This document shows, piece after piece, positions 55,870 to 64,000 of a stretch of 64,000 nucleotides of DNA (its first letter is position 1; each line of letters starts with the position of its first letter). A model generated the notes under the pieces. It was given only the letters and a program-made list of their open reading frames with translations, was not told where the DNA came from and did not search any database. A program made the translations under genes and the position numbers. Source of the stretch: Pontibacter diazotrophicus (lineage in GTDB: Bacteria; Bacteroidota; Bacteroidia; Cytophagales; Hymenobacteraceae); assembly GCF_003367245.1 (NCBI RefSeq), contig NZ_QRGR01000014.1:1-64000 (forward strand). The letters run 5' to 3'.

Positions 55870-56277
55870 TTTTTTATAGTTTAGAATTGTAGAATCAAGT
55901 TTGTCACCTTACTGCGTTGGTATGTTGCAAAATTCAGCTTTTCCCCTTAGTGTTAATATGACAAGTGTCAATTTATAAAATGCTTCATGTCAGTGATCAG
56001 CTCCGATGTGTGTATTTGATTTGTGTTCCGGAAGGTTAGCTAATCACAGAGGAAGAGCTTTATTTTAAGACTGTGAATCAGGTATAAAGAGTGCTTTCCC
56101 TGATAATTTGAGGCCTTTACTAAAGCAGGACTTATTGATACAAATAATTAAAATATTTATTATTTATACATGATATGTTCAACGTGGTGGTAAAGAACAA
56201 GGTTTAGCCTGTTCATACGTTTAGAACAGTATCAGCATAAGACAAGAATTTCACATGATGGTCATATGATACGCGAC
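55870..56277. other. 408-bp divergent intergenic region with a 12-bp palindrome
   Basis: It lies between the divergent SDR and HlyD-like genes. The palindrome TGACA-AG-TGTCA at 55959-55970 is the only feature I see; it could be an operator of the TetR or MarR kind, but no regulator gene is next to it. The rest is AT-rich with no gene. Confidence 0.4.
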
Positions 56278-57360
56278 ATGAAATCATACCTGCAACTGGC
56301 CCTGCTCATGCTGCTATTTGCTTCCTGTGGAGGAGAGCAGGAAAAGACGCAGCCTACGGTAGAGGATATTTCTGAATCAGTGTATGCGTCGGGGGTGGTG
56401 AAAAGCAAAAACCAGTACCAGGTTTTCCCTATGGTAAACGGTGTTATTCAGCAGGTACTGGTAACGGAGGGAGATGTGGTGCAGGCGGGAGAACCGCTTT
56501 TAAGAGTAGAGAATGAGGCTGCCCGTTTAAATACCGAAAATGCCAGGCTTGCCGCCGACTATGCCCGCGTAAGTGCCAACGAGGATAAGCTGAATGAACT
56601 GCAGGCAGCCATTGACCTGGCCGAAAGCAAAAAGCACAACGACTCGCTGCTGCTGGTAAGGCAGCAAAACCTGTGGGCTGGCCAGATTGGCACCCGTGTA
56701 GAACTCGAGCAAAGAGAGCTTAGCTATAAGAACGCGGTGACAGCCTACCGATCCGCTTTGCTGCGGTACAACGACCTGAAAAAGCAACTTGATTTCGCTG
56801 AAAGGCAGGCACAGAAAAACCTGCAGATAAGCCAGACGAGAACGAATGACTACACCGTAAAAAGTGAAACCGACGGCAAAGTGTATAGTGTGCTGAAGGA
56901 AAAGGGGGAAATGGTAAGTCCGCAGAGCCCGGTGGCGGTGATCGGAGACGCAGATGAATTTATACTGGAGCTGCAGGTAGACGAATATGATATTTCCCGC
57001 ATCAGGCCGGGGCAAAAGGTGCTCCTGAACCTGGACAGTTACAAAGGACAGGTGTTTGAAGCCGTAATAACCAAGATAAACCCTGCGATGAACGAGAGAA
57101 CACGCTCTTTTACGGTAGACGCCAGTTTTGTAACCACACCACCGGCACTTTACCCGAACCTCACCACAGAGGCTAACATCATCATTCAGGCAAAGGCCAA
57201 TGCCCTTCTTATTCCGCGCGAGTACCTGCTGGACGGCTCTTTTGTGTTAAAGGAAAACGATGAAAAAGTGAAAGTAAGCACGGGGCTCAAAGACTACCAG
57301 AAAGTAGAGATACTGGACGGGCTGACGAGGGAGGACGTGATTGTAAAACCAGTGCGATGA
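56278..57360 (+). CDS. HlyD-type periplasmic adaptor lipoprotein
   Basis: From the ATG at 56278 (MKSYLQLALLMLLFASC) the product has 360 residues; a start at 56266 would add four residues before the signal. The lipobox cysteine is followed by GGEQEKTQ. The barrel-sandwich hybrid (NGVIQQVLVTEGDVV, later SETDGKVYSVLKEKGE) flanks a long coiled coil (about 85-190). Beta-barrel and membrane-proximal parts follow. It links the ABC permease to the outer membrane. The stop overlaps the next start (ATGA, 57357-57360), so it is translationally coupled to the permease. Confidence 0.88.
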   Translation: MKSYLQLALLMLLFASCGGEQEKTQPTVEDISESVYASGVVKSKNQYQVFPMVNGVIQQVLVTEGDVVQAGEPLLRVENEAARLNTENARLAADYARVSANEDKLNELQAAIDLAESKKHNDSLLLVRQQNLWAGQIGTRVELEQRELSYKNAVTAYRSALLRYNDLKKQLDFAERQAQKNLQISQTRTNDYTVKSETDGKVYSVLKEKGEMVSPQSPVAVIGDADEFILELQVDEYDISRIRPGQKVLLNLDSYKGQVFEAVITKINPAMNERTRSFTVDASFVTTPPALYPNLTTEANIIIQAKANALLIPREYLLDGSFVLKENDEKVKVSTGLKDYQKVEILDGLTREDVIVKPVR

Positions 57361-58616
57361 ACAGCAAACTCATTCTGGGGATAGCAAAATCGCTGCTGCT
57401 GGCCCGGTGGCGACAAACACTGGTGGCTGCTGTAGGGGTAACCTTCAGCATTGCCATGTTTATTACGCTGCTCAGCTTTATGAACGGCCTGAACGACATG
57501 CTGGATGGCCTGATCCTGAACCGGACGCCACACGTGCGCCTGTATAACGAGATAAAACCAAGCGAGAACCAGCCGGTAAATATGTCTTCGGAGTATAGGG
57601 GCTCCTATAATTTCATAAAGTCGGTTAAGTCAGGCATAAGCCGCAAAGAGCTCTACGACAGCGGCCCCATTATGCAGGCAGTAAAAGCCGATGAGCGGGT
57701 ACTGGGCGTTGCCCCCAAGCTAACGGCGCAGGTGTTTTTCAATGAAGGCACTATAGAAATAACGGGGGTCATCAATGGCATCGATGTGGAGGAGGAGAGC
57801 AGGCTGTTTAATTTCCAGGACTATGTAACCACCGGTTCTGCCATCGATGCAAAAAATGTCTCGAACAGCATTATACTCGGCAAAGGGCTTGCTGATATTT
57901 TAGTGGCTGACATAGGTGATGTGGTGCAGGTAACCACAGCGCAGGGAGAACGGTTTTCGCTGAAGGTGGTAGGGTACTTCCAGTCAGGTATCCAGGAGAT
58001 TGATAAAGTTCAGAGCTATGCTTCTATTGGCACGACACAGAAACTACTGGGTCAGCCGGCCAACTATATCACCGATATCCAGATTAAATTAACGGATCTG
58101 GCAATGGCCCCAGTTGTGGCAAAGGAGTATGCACAGCTGTTTGGGGCTGATGCCGAAGATATACAGACCGCCAATGCGCAGTTTGAAACAGGCAGTAATA
58201 TCCGGTCGCTCATTTCGTATGCTGTGGGTGTTACCTTACTCATCGTGGCGGGCTTCGGTATATTCAATATCCTGAACATGATGATTTACGAAAAGATGGA
58301 CTCCATCGCCATACTCAAGGCCACCGGTTTCTCCGGCCGCGATGTGAACCGTATTTTCCTGGTCATCGCCCTGAGCATCGGTTTCTTCGGTGGACTGTTG
58401 GGGCTGCTGATTGGGTTTGGATTCTCCGTTATCATCGATAACATTCCCTTCGACACGGCAGCACTGCCAACCGTTAAAACATACCCGATAAACTATAGCC
58501 CAGTGTTCTACTTTATAGGTGGTTTCTTTTCTTTGATTACAACTTACTTCGCAGGCTACTTCCCTGCCCGCAAAGCCAGTAAGGTAGACCCTGTAGAGAT
58601 AATAAGGGGCAAATAG
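57357..58616 (+). CDS. FtsX-type ABC transporter permease
   Basis: The product has 419 residues: an N-terminal membrane segment (LVAAVGVTFSIAMFITLLSF), a periplasmic domain (about 50-270) and three C-terminal membrane segments in an FtsX block (LLIVAGFGIFNILNMMIYEK, SIAILKATGFSGRDV). It is the LolC/MacB-like export type. It overlaps the adaptor gene by 4 bp. The ATPase gene follows after 103 bp, and the three form an export system. Confidence 0.88.
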   Translation: MNSKLILGIAKSLLLARWRQTLVAAVGVTFSIAMFITLLSFMNGLNDMLDGLILNRTPHVRLYNEIKPSENQPVNMSSEYRGSYNFIKSVKSGISRKELYDSGPIMQAVKADERVLGVAPKLTAQVFFNEGTIEITGVINGIDVEEESRLFNFQDYVTTGSAIDAKNVSNSIILGKGLADILVADIGDVVQVTTAQGERFSLKVVGYFQSGIQEIDKVQSYASIGTTQKLLGQPANYITDIQIKLTDLAMAPVVAKEYAQLFGADAEDIQTANAQFETGSNIRSLISYAVGVTLLIVAGFGIFNILNMMIYEKMDSIAILKATGFSGRDVNRIFLVIALSIGFFGGLLGLLIGFGFSVIIDNIPFDTAALPTVKTYPINYSPVFYFIGGFFSLITTYFAGYFPARKASKVDPVEIIRGK

Positions 58617-58719
58617 GAACAGGACTTTCAGGTAGAAGAATGACAGGATGAGAGGGGGATTTGCAGGAAAAGAGCATTATACATATTTCATGCGCAGCAC
58701 ATACTCAAAGATTTAGTAC

Positions 58720-59400
58720 ATGCAGGACATAATACTGGAAGCAAGACATATCAACAAACAGTTTCATGACCCGGTAACGGTGCAGGTGCTCACCGACATT
58801 ACCTTTTCTATTGCCAAAGGAGAGTTTGTATCTGTTACCGGTAAGTCAGGTTGCGGAAAGTCTACACTGCTTTACATCCTGTCAACCATGGATACGGACT
58901 ATGATGGTGACTTGCTCATAGAGGGCGTGTCAATGACCGGGAAGAATGATGCGGCGCTGGCGCGTATCCGCAACGAGAAGATTGGTTTTGTATTCCAGTT
59001 TCATTACCTGCTCAACGAGTTTACAGTGCTCCGAAACGTGATGCTGCCAGGTATGAAGCTGAACAAGTATAGTGAGCAGGAAGTAGAGCACCGGGCCCTG
59101 GAGCGGCTGAAAATGTTGGGTATCGAACACCTGGCGCATAAAATGGCCTACAGAGTCTCTGGTGGCGAAAAGCAGCGGATAGCCATTGCCCGTGCCCTTG
59201 TCAATGACCCATTCATTATCATGGGCGACGAACCCACAGGCAACCTGGATGTAAAGAATAGTGAAATGGTTTTTAATATCTTTCAGCAGCTGGCGGAAGA
59301 ACACAACCAGACACTACTGATTGTGACCCACGACCAGGGCTTTGCTGAAAAAACCGAACGTATCATAGAGATGGAAGACGGGAAAATTCTCCGGAATTAG
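58720..59400 (+). CDS. ABC transporter ATP-binding protein (LolD/MacB type)
   Basis: The product has 226 residues with Walker [11 protein letters not shown]-loop [13 protein letters not shown], signature VSGGEKQR, Walker [11 protein letters not shown] and H-loop VTHDQ. It belongs to the MacB/LolD group and powers the permease encoded upstream. No outer membrane TolC-like gene is seen next to it, so the exit duct must come from elsewhere. Confidence 0.92.
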   Translation: MQDIILEARHINKQFHDPVTVQVLTDITFSIAKGEFVSVTGKSGCGKSTLLYILSTMDTDYDGDLLIEGVSMTGKNDAALARIRNEKIGFVFQFHYLLNEFTVLRNVMLPGMKLNKYSEQEVEHRALERLKMLGIEHLAHKMAYRVSGGEKQRIAIARALVNDPFIIMGDEPTGNLDVKNSEMVFNIFQQLAEEHNQTLLIVTHDQGFAEKTERIIEMEDGKILRN

Positions 59401-59456
59401 AATGAATCTTTGTAAGTAGGAGCCGCAAAGGCACGAATAGTAGAAGCAGTACGAGC

Positions 59457-59825
59457 TTACTTGCGGAAAATCTTCGTGATGCTCCGGGCGGTAAGCAACA
59501 CTACAACACCACTTATCGCAAATATTTTGATTAATGTCTGAGGGTCCCTTATGGAGCGAAACCGCGTACTTCCTTCGCTGATTTCGATATAGCCTATAGG
59601 AGTAAGCGCGATACCACCGGCACCGCCGGAACCTTCTTCTCCAGCTTTCTTACCGCCGCCGCCCCCAAAACCATACATCGCCTTAGAGACTGGTATAACA
59701 GTAATTCCATTCCGTTCTATAGGTTCACCATAAATTCGCGCAGCATTGGCTGCACCACCAAGTTTTTCGGCAATTCTTTCTACAAAAGAGCTGGATGCGC
59801 TGCTTTGGGTATCTTGATTTTCCAT
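59457..59825 (-). CDS. GerW/YtfJ-like protein
   Basis: The product has 122 residues. It has an N-terminal helix with AEKLGGAANAARIYGEPIE, a strand ITVIPVSKAMYGFGGGGG, a Gly-rich stretch, IALTPIGYIEI, and a C-terminal membrane helix (IFAISGVVVLL). This matches the sporulation/germination-associated GerW (YtfJ) family. In a non-spore-former the role is unknown; a membrane-anchored cytosolic protein is likely. It is convergent with the ABC operon. Confidence 0.85.
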   Translation of the reverse strand: MENQDTQSSASSSFVERIAEKLGGAANAARIYGEPIERNGITVIPVSKAMYGFGGGGGKKAGEEGSGGAGGIALTPIGYIEISEGSTRFRSIRDPQTLIKIFAISGVVVLLTARSITKIFRK

Positions 59826-60007
59826 CTTGTCTTGTGGTTATATTTTAATGGTATTGGGAAGTATAGGAAGGGTGATTTTTCTAACGCTGTGAGATGAAAA
59901 CGACCTGATTTGAATATAAGAAAAATTCAGGTGATAACCTGAAAAAGCCATTGTTTTAGTTGTAGGGTGAGCATGCTGTGTAGTTATCAAAGTAACAGAT
60001 GATAAAT

Positions 60008-60021
60008 GCTACTACAGTAGC
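60008..60021 (+). promoter_or_regulatory. Palindrome over the -33 region of the DUF5020-type gene
   Basis: GCTACT-AC-AGTAGC is a perfect 14-bp palindrome. It ends 19 bp before the TACCTTTG -7 element, where RNA polymerase would bind the -33 region, so it fits a repressor site. Confidence 0.45.
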
Positions 60022-60040
60022 AGATGTTAAAGTAAGACTT

Positions 60041-60048
60041 TACCTTTG
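60041..60048 (+). promoter_or_regulatory. Bacteroidota -7 promoter element (TACCTTTG)
   Basis: It matches TAnnTTTG and lies 40 bp before the chosen ATG at 60088. A TTG at 60046 that could start a longer frame lies inside this element, which argues for the ATG. Confidence 0.55.
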
Positions 60049-60087
60049 CGGCTTGATTTAGCTTTTTTAACTCAGTTTCTTTTCGGC

Positions 60088-60867
60088 ATGCATTTTACTT
60101 TTACCAAGTCAGGTATTTTTTTCTATAAAAAGCCTTTTCTACTAATGCTGTTTTTTGCCCTCACGCTGCTGGTTAACCGGCAGGCCGAGGCGCAGGTAAT
60201 TTACCAGGGAGGGTCTAACGTGCAGCTGCTTTATGGCCGCGACCTGCAGCAATCCGGTGATTTGGCTACTATAACGTTGGAGCACTTTGGCTCCTATGGT
60301 GCCGTGGAGCAGTTTGTATTTGCCGATTTGTTTAATGATGTCAGCCTGGCGAGCCCGAACCTGTACATGGAGTGGTACCCGAAAGTGAGTCTGAGCCGCG
60401 CCACTGGCAAAAAGATTGGACTGGGACCGATCAGTGATGTGCTTTTGTCTGGTGGTATAAACGTTTTGTTTGGAGGCCCCGAAGACTTTTTTGTTTATAC
60501 GGCGGGGCCTGCTTTCAAATTCCGGATTCCGGGTTCCGGTCTGCTGCAACTCGAAACATATTACCACAAGCAACTTGGTGAGGAGTACGATGGCACCTAC
60601 CAGATTACCCCTAGCTGGGATGTTGTTTTACCTGTTTCGGAGAAAGTACACCTGAGATTCCGGGGTTTTATGGATTATATTGGTGACCGTGGGCCTGGCA
60701 GTACACAATACTTAACGCAGCCGCAACTCTTCCTGGACCTGGGGAACACCTGGGGCAAGCCGGGCAAAATGTACTTCGGTTCTGAGTGGCGCTACTGGAA
60801 CAATGTGGCAGGCATTGAGGGGCTTGAGGAGTCTTTCCTGCAGGCTAACCTGCTCATCAGTTTATAA
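60088..60867 (+). CDS. DUF5020/Tsx-like outer membrane protein
   Basis: From the ATG at 60088 the product has 259 residues. The signal peptide has a basic start and a hydrophobic core and ends AEAQ. The mature part is rich in alternating beta strands with aromatic girdle residues (YMEWYPKVSLSRATG, FKFRIPGSGLLQLETYYHKQL, MYFGSEWRYWNN). It ends SFLQANLLISL, a typical last outer membrane strand. The strand order resembles nucleoside-channel Tsx-like/DUF5020 proteins. The ligand is unknown. A palindrome and a -7 element lie upstream. Confidence 0.7.
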   Translation: MHFTFTKSGIFFYKKPFLLMLFFALTLLVNRQAEAQVIYQGGSNVQLLYGRDLQQSGDLATITLEHFGSYGAVEQFVFADLFNDVSLASPNLYMEWYPKVSLSRATGKKIGLGPISDVLLSGGINVLFGGPEDFFVYTAGPAFKFRIPGSGLLQLETYYHKQLGEEYDGTYQITPSWDVVLPVSEKVHLRFRGFMDYIGDRGPGSTQYLTQPQLFLDLGNTWGKPGKMYFGSEWRYWNNVAGIEGLEESFLQANLLISL

Positions 60868-60949
60868 AGAACAGCCATAGCAGGGGAGAAGAAGCTCATT
60901 GCACCACAGGCTGCTGTGCCTGAGGGCGGGACAGCAGGAGAAAAGCTCC

Positions 60950-62014
60950 TTATTTTATATCCTTTTTCCTGAATTGCATGTCACCACTAAGCAACTCGTG
61001 CTGAAAGATTGAATCGTGCACGACACGGGCCTGTTTTCCTGCGTCTTTTGCTTTTTGAAAAAACAATTTGGCGACTTCCTCCTGGCCTGTTTCCTGAAAG
61101 TGATCCCCCATGTTGTGAAGCAGCATTTTAGTTTCTTCCAATCCGCGCATGGCCTGGTAGAGAATACTTTCTACTGATTCCGTCACTTCCGCTAAAAGCG
61201 TACTGATGGTGTAGGCATGCCCGGTGTGGCAGCGGAAACGTATCAGGTTGCCTTCAATCAACTTTGTTAAAGCACCATGGCAGTCCGGGCAGGTGAAGGG
61301 GGTAAGTTCTCCCATTTTGATGATGCCCATTTCGAAGGCATTGTCCTGCCGGGCGATGGTGATTTCAATCTTAAGCCTTTCCATATCCTCCTCTGAGACT
61401 TTCGGAGGGCCGGGTGCTACTTCTGTGGTTAAGGATACAAGTAAAGCTGCCAGTTCAGCAATCGGCACGATATGGTCCGCCTTCACAAATTCTAAAGCAT
61501 TAGATGGCATGTCGGGGAAAGCCGCATCATGCGGGTCCTGAACAATTGCCTTACCGCCTAAGCGTTGTACCGACCATAGTCCTGAGGTGCCATCATCCAG
61601 ATAACCAGACAGCACCGCCCCGATAACCCGGGGGCCATATACATAGGCTGCAGAACGAAACAGCGCATCGATAGATGGCCGGAAACGATTTTCTTTCGGT
61701 CCTTTTGTAATGGTTATTTTCCCCTCCTCCAACAGCATGTGGTGGTCGGGCGGTGCAATGTAGATGGTACCTGGTTTAATTTTTTCCCCATCTTTAGGGT
61801 GCTTTGCCTCAAGGGGAGAAAGCATGGTTATTATTTCAGGTAAGATGCTTTCCGTATGGGGCGCTACGTGCTGCACAATAAATATGGAAGCCGGAAACGC
61901 AGAAGGCAAGTGCTTCACAAACTCCAGTAAGGCTTTCACTCCACCGGCTGAAGACCCGATTACAATGATGTCTCTTTGTGAATTTTGCTTTTCAGCTGTG
62001 TTGTGTTTTGGCAT
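60950..62014 (-). CDS. Second free-standing CheB-like methylesterase with zinc-ribbon-like tail
   Basis: From the ATG at 62014 (a TTG at 62044 would add ten residues) the product has 354 residues. The CheB catalytic domain has GSSAGG (Ser), IVQHV (His) and [10 protein letters not shown] (Asp). There is no receiver domain. The tail has [10 protein letters not shown] and [11 protein letters not shown], the same CxxC...CxxGH arrangement as the 9960-11000 protein. It lies downstream of a PAS kinase gene on the same strand (153 bp), and the two may form one unit. Confidence 0.85.
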   Translation of the reverse strand: MPKHNTAEKQNSQRDIIVIGSSAGGVKALLEFVKHLPSAFPASIFIVQHVAPHTESILPEIITMLSPLEAKHPKDGEKIKPGTIYIAPPDHHMLLEEGKITITKGPKENRFRPSIDALFRSAAYVYGPRVIGAVLSGYLDDGTSGLWSVQRLGGKAIVQDPHDAAFPDMPSNALEFVKADHIVPIAELAALLVSLTTEVAPGPPKVSEEDMERLKIEITIARQDNAFEMGIIKMGELTPFTCPDCHGALTKLIEGNLIRFRCHTGHAYTISTLLAEVTESVESILYQAMRGLEETKMLLHNMGDHFQETGQEEVAKLFFQKAKDAGKQARVVHDSIFQHELLSGDMQFRKKDIK

Positions 62015-62167
62015 GAGTTTGTTCTTCTGGCTGTTAATGTTCAAGGGTTTTCTTTGGTCTGGTGCAGCAGAATTCCGAATTGTTACTTAGTATACACTGC
62101 CATTTATACTGGTTCCATGAAACTCTGGTTTATGTGCTCATAACATTAGAATATTATCCTAAAATGT

Positions 62168-64000
62168 TTACTGCCTGATGTACACATGGAATGTAGATCC
62201 GACTCCAACCTCACTTTCCACTTCAATTCTGCCATCGGCATTCTCCACTATCCGCTTCACCATATAGAGGCCAACACCCGAGCCTTCCACGTGGTCGTGC
62301 AGGCGGCCGAACATTGTAAAGAGCTTGTTACCTTTACGCAAGTCCATGCCCAGCCCGTTGTCCCGGACTGAAAGAACGACGAAATCTCCTTCTAAATGGC
62401 AGTTGATCTCAACCCTCGGCGCGCGGTTGGGGGATCTGTATTTGATAGCATTAGATACTAAGTTATAGACGACGGAGCGCAGGTTCTTTTCTGAAAAGCG
62501 AATGGCAGGGCAGGCAGCTACATTTACGTCCAGTTGTGCTTTTGCCGCTTCCAATTGTTGGGCAAGGTCTAGTTTTACTTCCCGGATTACTTCCGAAAGA
62601 TCTACCACAACAGCGTCCTGGTTATTCTCCTTTTGTAGCTTGGTTACATCCGTCAGGTGCTCAATCGTGCGCTTGAAACGCTCAACAGAACCCTCTATCA
62701 TTCCCGTTACTCCCTCGAGTCCCTGTGATTCTATTACGTGAGAAGGCAGGGTATCTACGAGTATCCGCATGAGTCCTTCAATGTTGAAGATAGGTGCTTT
62801 CAGATCGTGGGAGGCCGCGTAAATAAAGTTATCCAGGTCTACGTTGGTGCGTGTGAGTTGCTCATTTGCGATGCTCAGATCCTCATTCGTTGCGGCCAGC
62901 TCTCTTGTAAGTTTCTGTAGAGCTGCCTCCTGTTCTTTGCGTTCGGTAATGTCAATGATGATAGAGGCCAGGCCCAGCAGTTCTCCACTTGACGGGTCTC
63001 TAATGGAAAAGCTATCATAATGCACGGTAATACTTTCACCGGTTTTAAAGTGGCGCAGACGAAACTCGCCTACCCAACGGTCTTTATCTGCCAGGGCAGG
63101 CAGCATTACCTCCTTTACAAATGCTTTATCCTCTTCATGAAATAGATCGGTAAAATTTAACTCTTCTACCTGTCCTTTTTCCAGACCTATCAGCTTCAGG
63201 CCAGCGGGGTTAATGAAGATACCCTTGCCATCGGGAGTAGCCAGTCCGATAAAATCGGTGCTGTTCTCTATCAGGGTTACCATGCGTTGCTGCTGCTGGG
63301 TTAGCGTTCGAAGCGCTTGATTTGACGCAGACAATTTTTCATTTGCCGCTTTCAGTTCCTCAGCCAGTTCTTGTGCCTGTTTTTCCCTTTTTTCAATATA
63401 AAGCCGGGCTTCCACCTGCTCTGTAATGTCATTCACAAGGGTATAAAATCCAGCCACTTTTCCATCTCTGAAATCAGGGACATAACTGGTCCGAATGTGC
63501 TTAACGAAATCCTCCCGGTAAGGCATTCTGCTTTCGAAGTCCAGTCGCTCTCCAGCCAGTGCCCGCTCAATGTATACTTTCACCCCCTGGTATGCCTTTT
63601 CCCCGACTACTTCCCGTACGGGTCGGCCCAGCAGCTCTTCTGGTTTTTGATTAAACCAGGCTTCGTAGGCCTTGTTTGCAAAGCGGTATTTCTCTTCCTT
63701 GTCCAGGTATCCAATCAGCACGGGCAGGGCATCCGTGATGAGCTTTAACTGTTCGGCCGTTTGTTCAACCTGTTGCCGGGCGTGCACCTGATCGGTCACA
63801 TCGTGGGCAAAGACCAGCACCCCATCCACGTTACCTTCCTCGTTGCGGCGGGCTTGGTAAATAAAAGTCCAGTAAATCTCCTCCGGCGGGGCGCCCTCGT
63901 GGCGGGACAGCATCAGGGGTAGTTCCTGTGCCACAATGGTTTCCCCCGTCTCATAAACCTTGTTCAGCAAATCCGGAACGGGAGAGGCTACTACTTCAGG
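62168..64000 (-). CDS. PAS-domain sensor histidine kinase, partial (start beyond window)
   Basis: The frame is open through the end of the window, so the N-terminus is missing; 610 codons are seen. At least two PAS domains are visible (LITDALPVLIGYLDKEEKYR; LIENSTDFIGLATPDGKG), with part of another before them. A coiled coil follows (LAATNEDLSIANEQL), then HisKA with AASHDLKAPIFNIEG (His) and HATPase with NLVSNAIKYRSP, RDNGLGMD and GSGVGLYMVKRIV. It has no membrane segment in the visible part. The downstream cheB-like gene suggests a joint signalling unit. Confidence 0.88.
   Translation of the reverse strand, partial: PEVVASPVPDLLNKVYETGETIVAQELPLMLSRHEGAPPEEIYWTFIYQARRNEEGNVDGVLVFAHDVTDQVHARQQVEQTAEQLKLITDALPVLIGYLDKEEKYRFANKAYEAWFNQKPEELLGRPVREVVGEKAYQGVKVYIERALAGERLDFESRMPYREDFVKHIRTSYVPDFRDGKVAGFYTLVNDITEQVEARLYIEKREKQAQELAEELKAANEKLSASNQALRTLTQQQQRMVTLIENSTDFIGLATPDGKGIFINPAGLKLIGLEKGQVEELNFTDLFHEEDKAFVKEVMLPALADKDRWVGEFRLRHFKTGESITVHYDSFSIRDPSSGELLGLASIIIDITERKEQEAALQKLTRELAATNEDLSIANEQLTRTNVDLDNFIYAASHDLKAPIFNIEGLMRILVDTLPSHVIESQGLEGVTGMIEGSVERFKRTIEHLTDVTKLQKENNQDAVVVDLSEVIREVKLDLAQQLEAAKAQLDVNVAACPAIRFSEKNLRSVVYNLVSNAIKYRSPNRAPRVEINCHLEGDFVVLSVRDNGLGMDLRKGNKLFTMFGRLHDHVEGSGVGLYMVKRIVENADGRIEVESEVGVGSTFHVYIRQ

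Noticed and set aside
55959..55970. TGACAAGTGTCA as a firm regulator site
   Set aside because: Only 12 bp with no flanking symmetry and no regulator gene nearby. Kept only as a note on the intergenic region.
60046..60087. TTG start for the DUF5020-type protein
   Set aside because: The TTG lies inside the TACCTTTG promoter element, so it cannot be transcribed from it. The ATG at 60088 gives a normal signal peptide.
1..64000. CRISPR array, prophage, integrated element, tRNA or rRNA genes
   Set aside because: I looked for regular repeats with spacers, phage structural genes, integrase and cloverleaf-like sequences on both strands and saw none I could support.

Overview
The window looks like a chromosomal segment of a Bacteroidota species, order Cytophagales, most likely the Pontibacter/Hymenobacteraceae group. 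This is inferred from a type IX secretion sorting domain on a giant secreted protein, lipoproteins with acidic residues directly after the lipobox cysteine, promoters of the TAnnTTTG type with few Shine-Dalgarno sites, and the gene families themselves. Base composition is even throughout. I see no rRNA, tRNA, CRISPR array, prophage or intact insertion sequence.

Layout. 1-3000 is a decaying region. It holds a collapsed type IIG restriction-modification gene (first and last parts only, broken by stop codons), a second decayed copy of the same C-terminus, a YD-like lipoprotein and the decayed tail of a paralogue of it. 3-5.7 kb has small unknown proteins, a cluster of four co-varying mini-hairpins, and a diadenylate-cyclase-like protein. 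5.7-11 kb has a CheB-CheR-PAS-histidine kinase fusion divergent from a free-standing CheB with a zinc-ribbon-like tail. 11.4-13.1 kb is an ABC-F ATPase. 13.2-17.6 kb is a set of modular lipoproteins (Ig-like plus EF-hands; EF-hands only; Ig-like only) around a trehalose-synthase-like GH13 enzyme. 18.3-21.3 kb has a phosphoribosyltransferase-hydrolase fusion and SelO. 21.4-25.9 kb is a 1488-residue NHL/TIG protein secreted by the type IX system.

26.2-31.8 kb has an NtrC-type response regulator and NtrY-like kinase, a 167-bp foldback element, a candidate regulator-binding palindrome with a sigma-54-like promoter, and a large FtsX-type ABC permease. 32-38.9 kb has a retropepsin-like lipoprotein, a TerB-like protein, a MATE exporter, a TAT-exported Gfo/Idh/MocA oxidoreductase, small unknown proteins and an esterase. 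39-55.9 kb reads as a stress and envelope cluster: two YihY/BrkB proteins, an AI-2E-family permease, a second (exported) GH13 enzyme, hydrolases, an amidohydrolase, a zinc alcohol dehydrogenase, a DUF389 membrane protein, a glutaminase with a C-terminal ankyrin domain, a P2-type ATPase and an SDR. 56.3-59.4 kb is an HlyD-permease-ATPase export system. 59.5-64 kb has a GerW-like protein, a DUF5020-type outer membrane protein, a second free-standing CheB and a PAS kinase that runs off the window.

Functional themes. Signalling by CheB/CheR-type and PAS-kinase proteins recurs three times with no CheA, CheW or receptor gene in view, so it is probably not flagellar chemotaxis. Trehalose/maltose-type sugar chemistry appears in a cytosolic and an exported version. 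Many products are envelope or surface proteins. Most transcription units end in perfect stem-loops, several placed between convergent genes.
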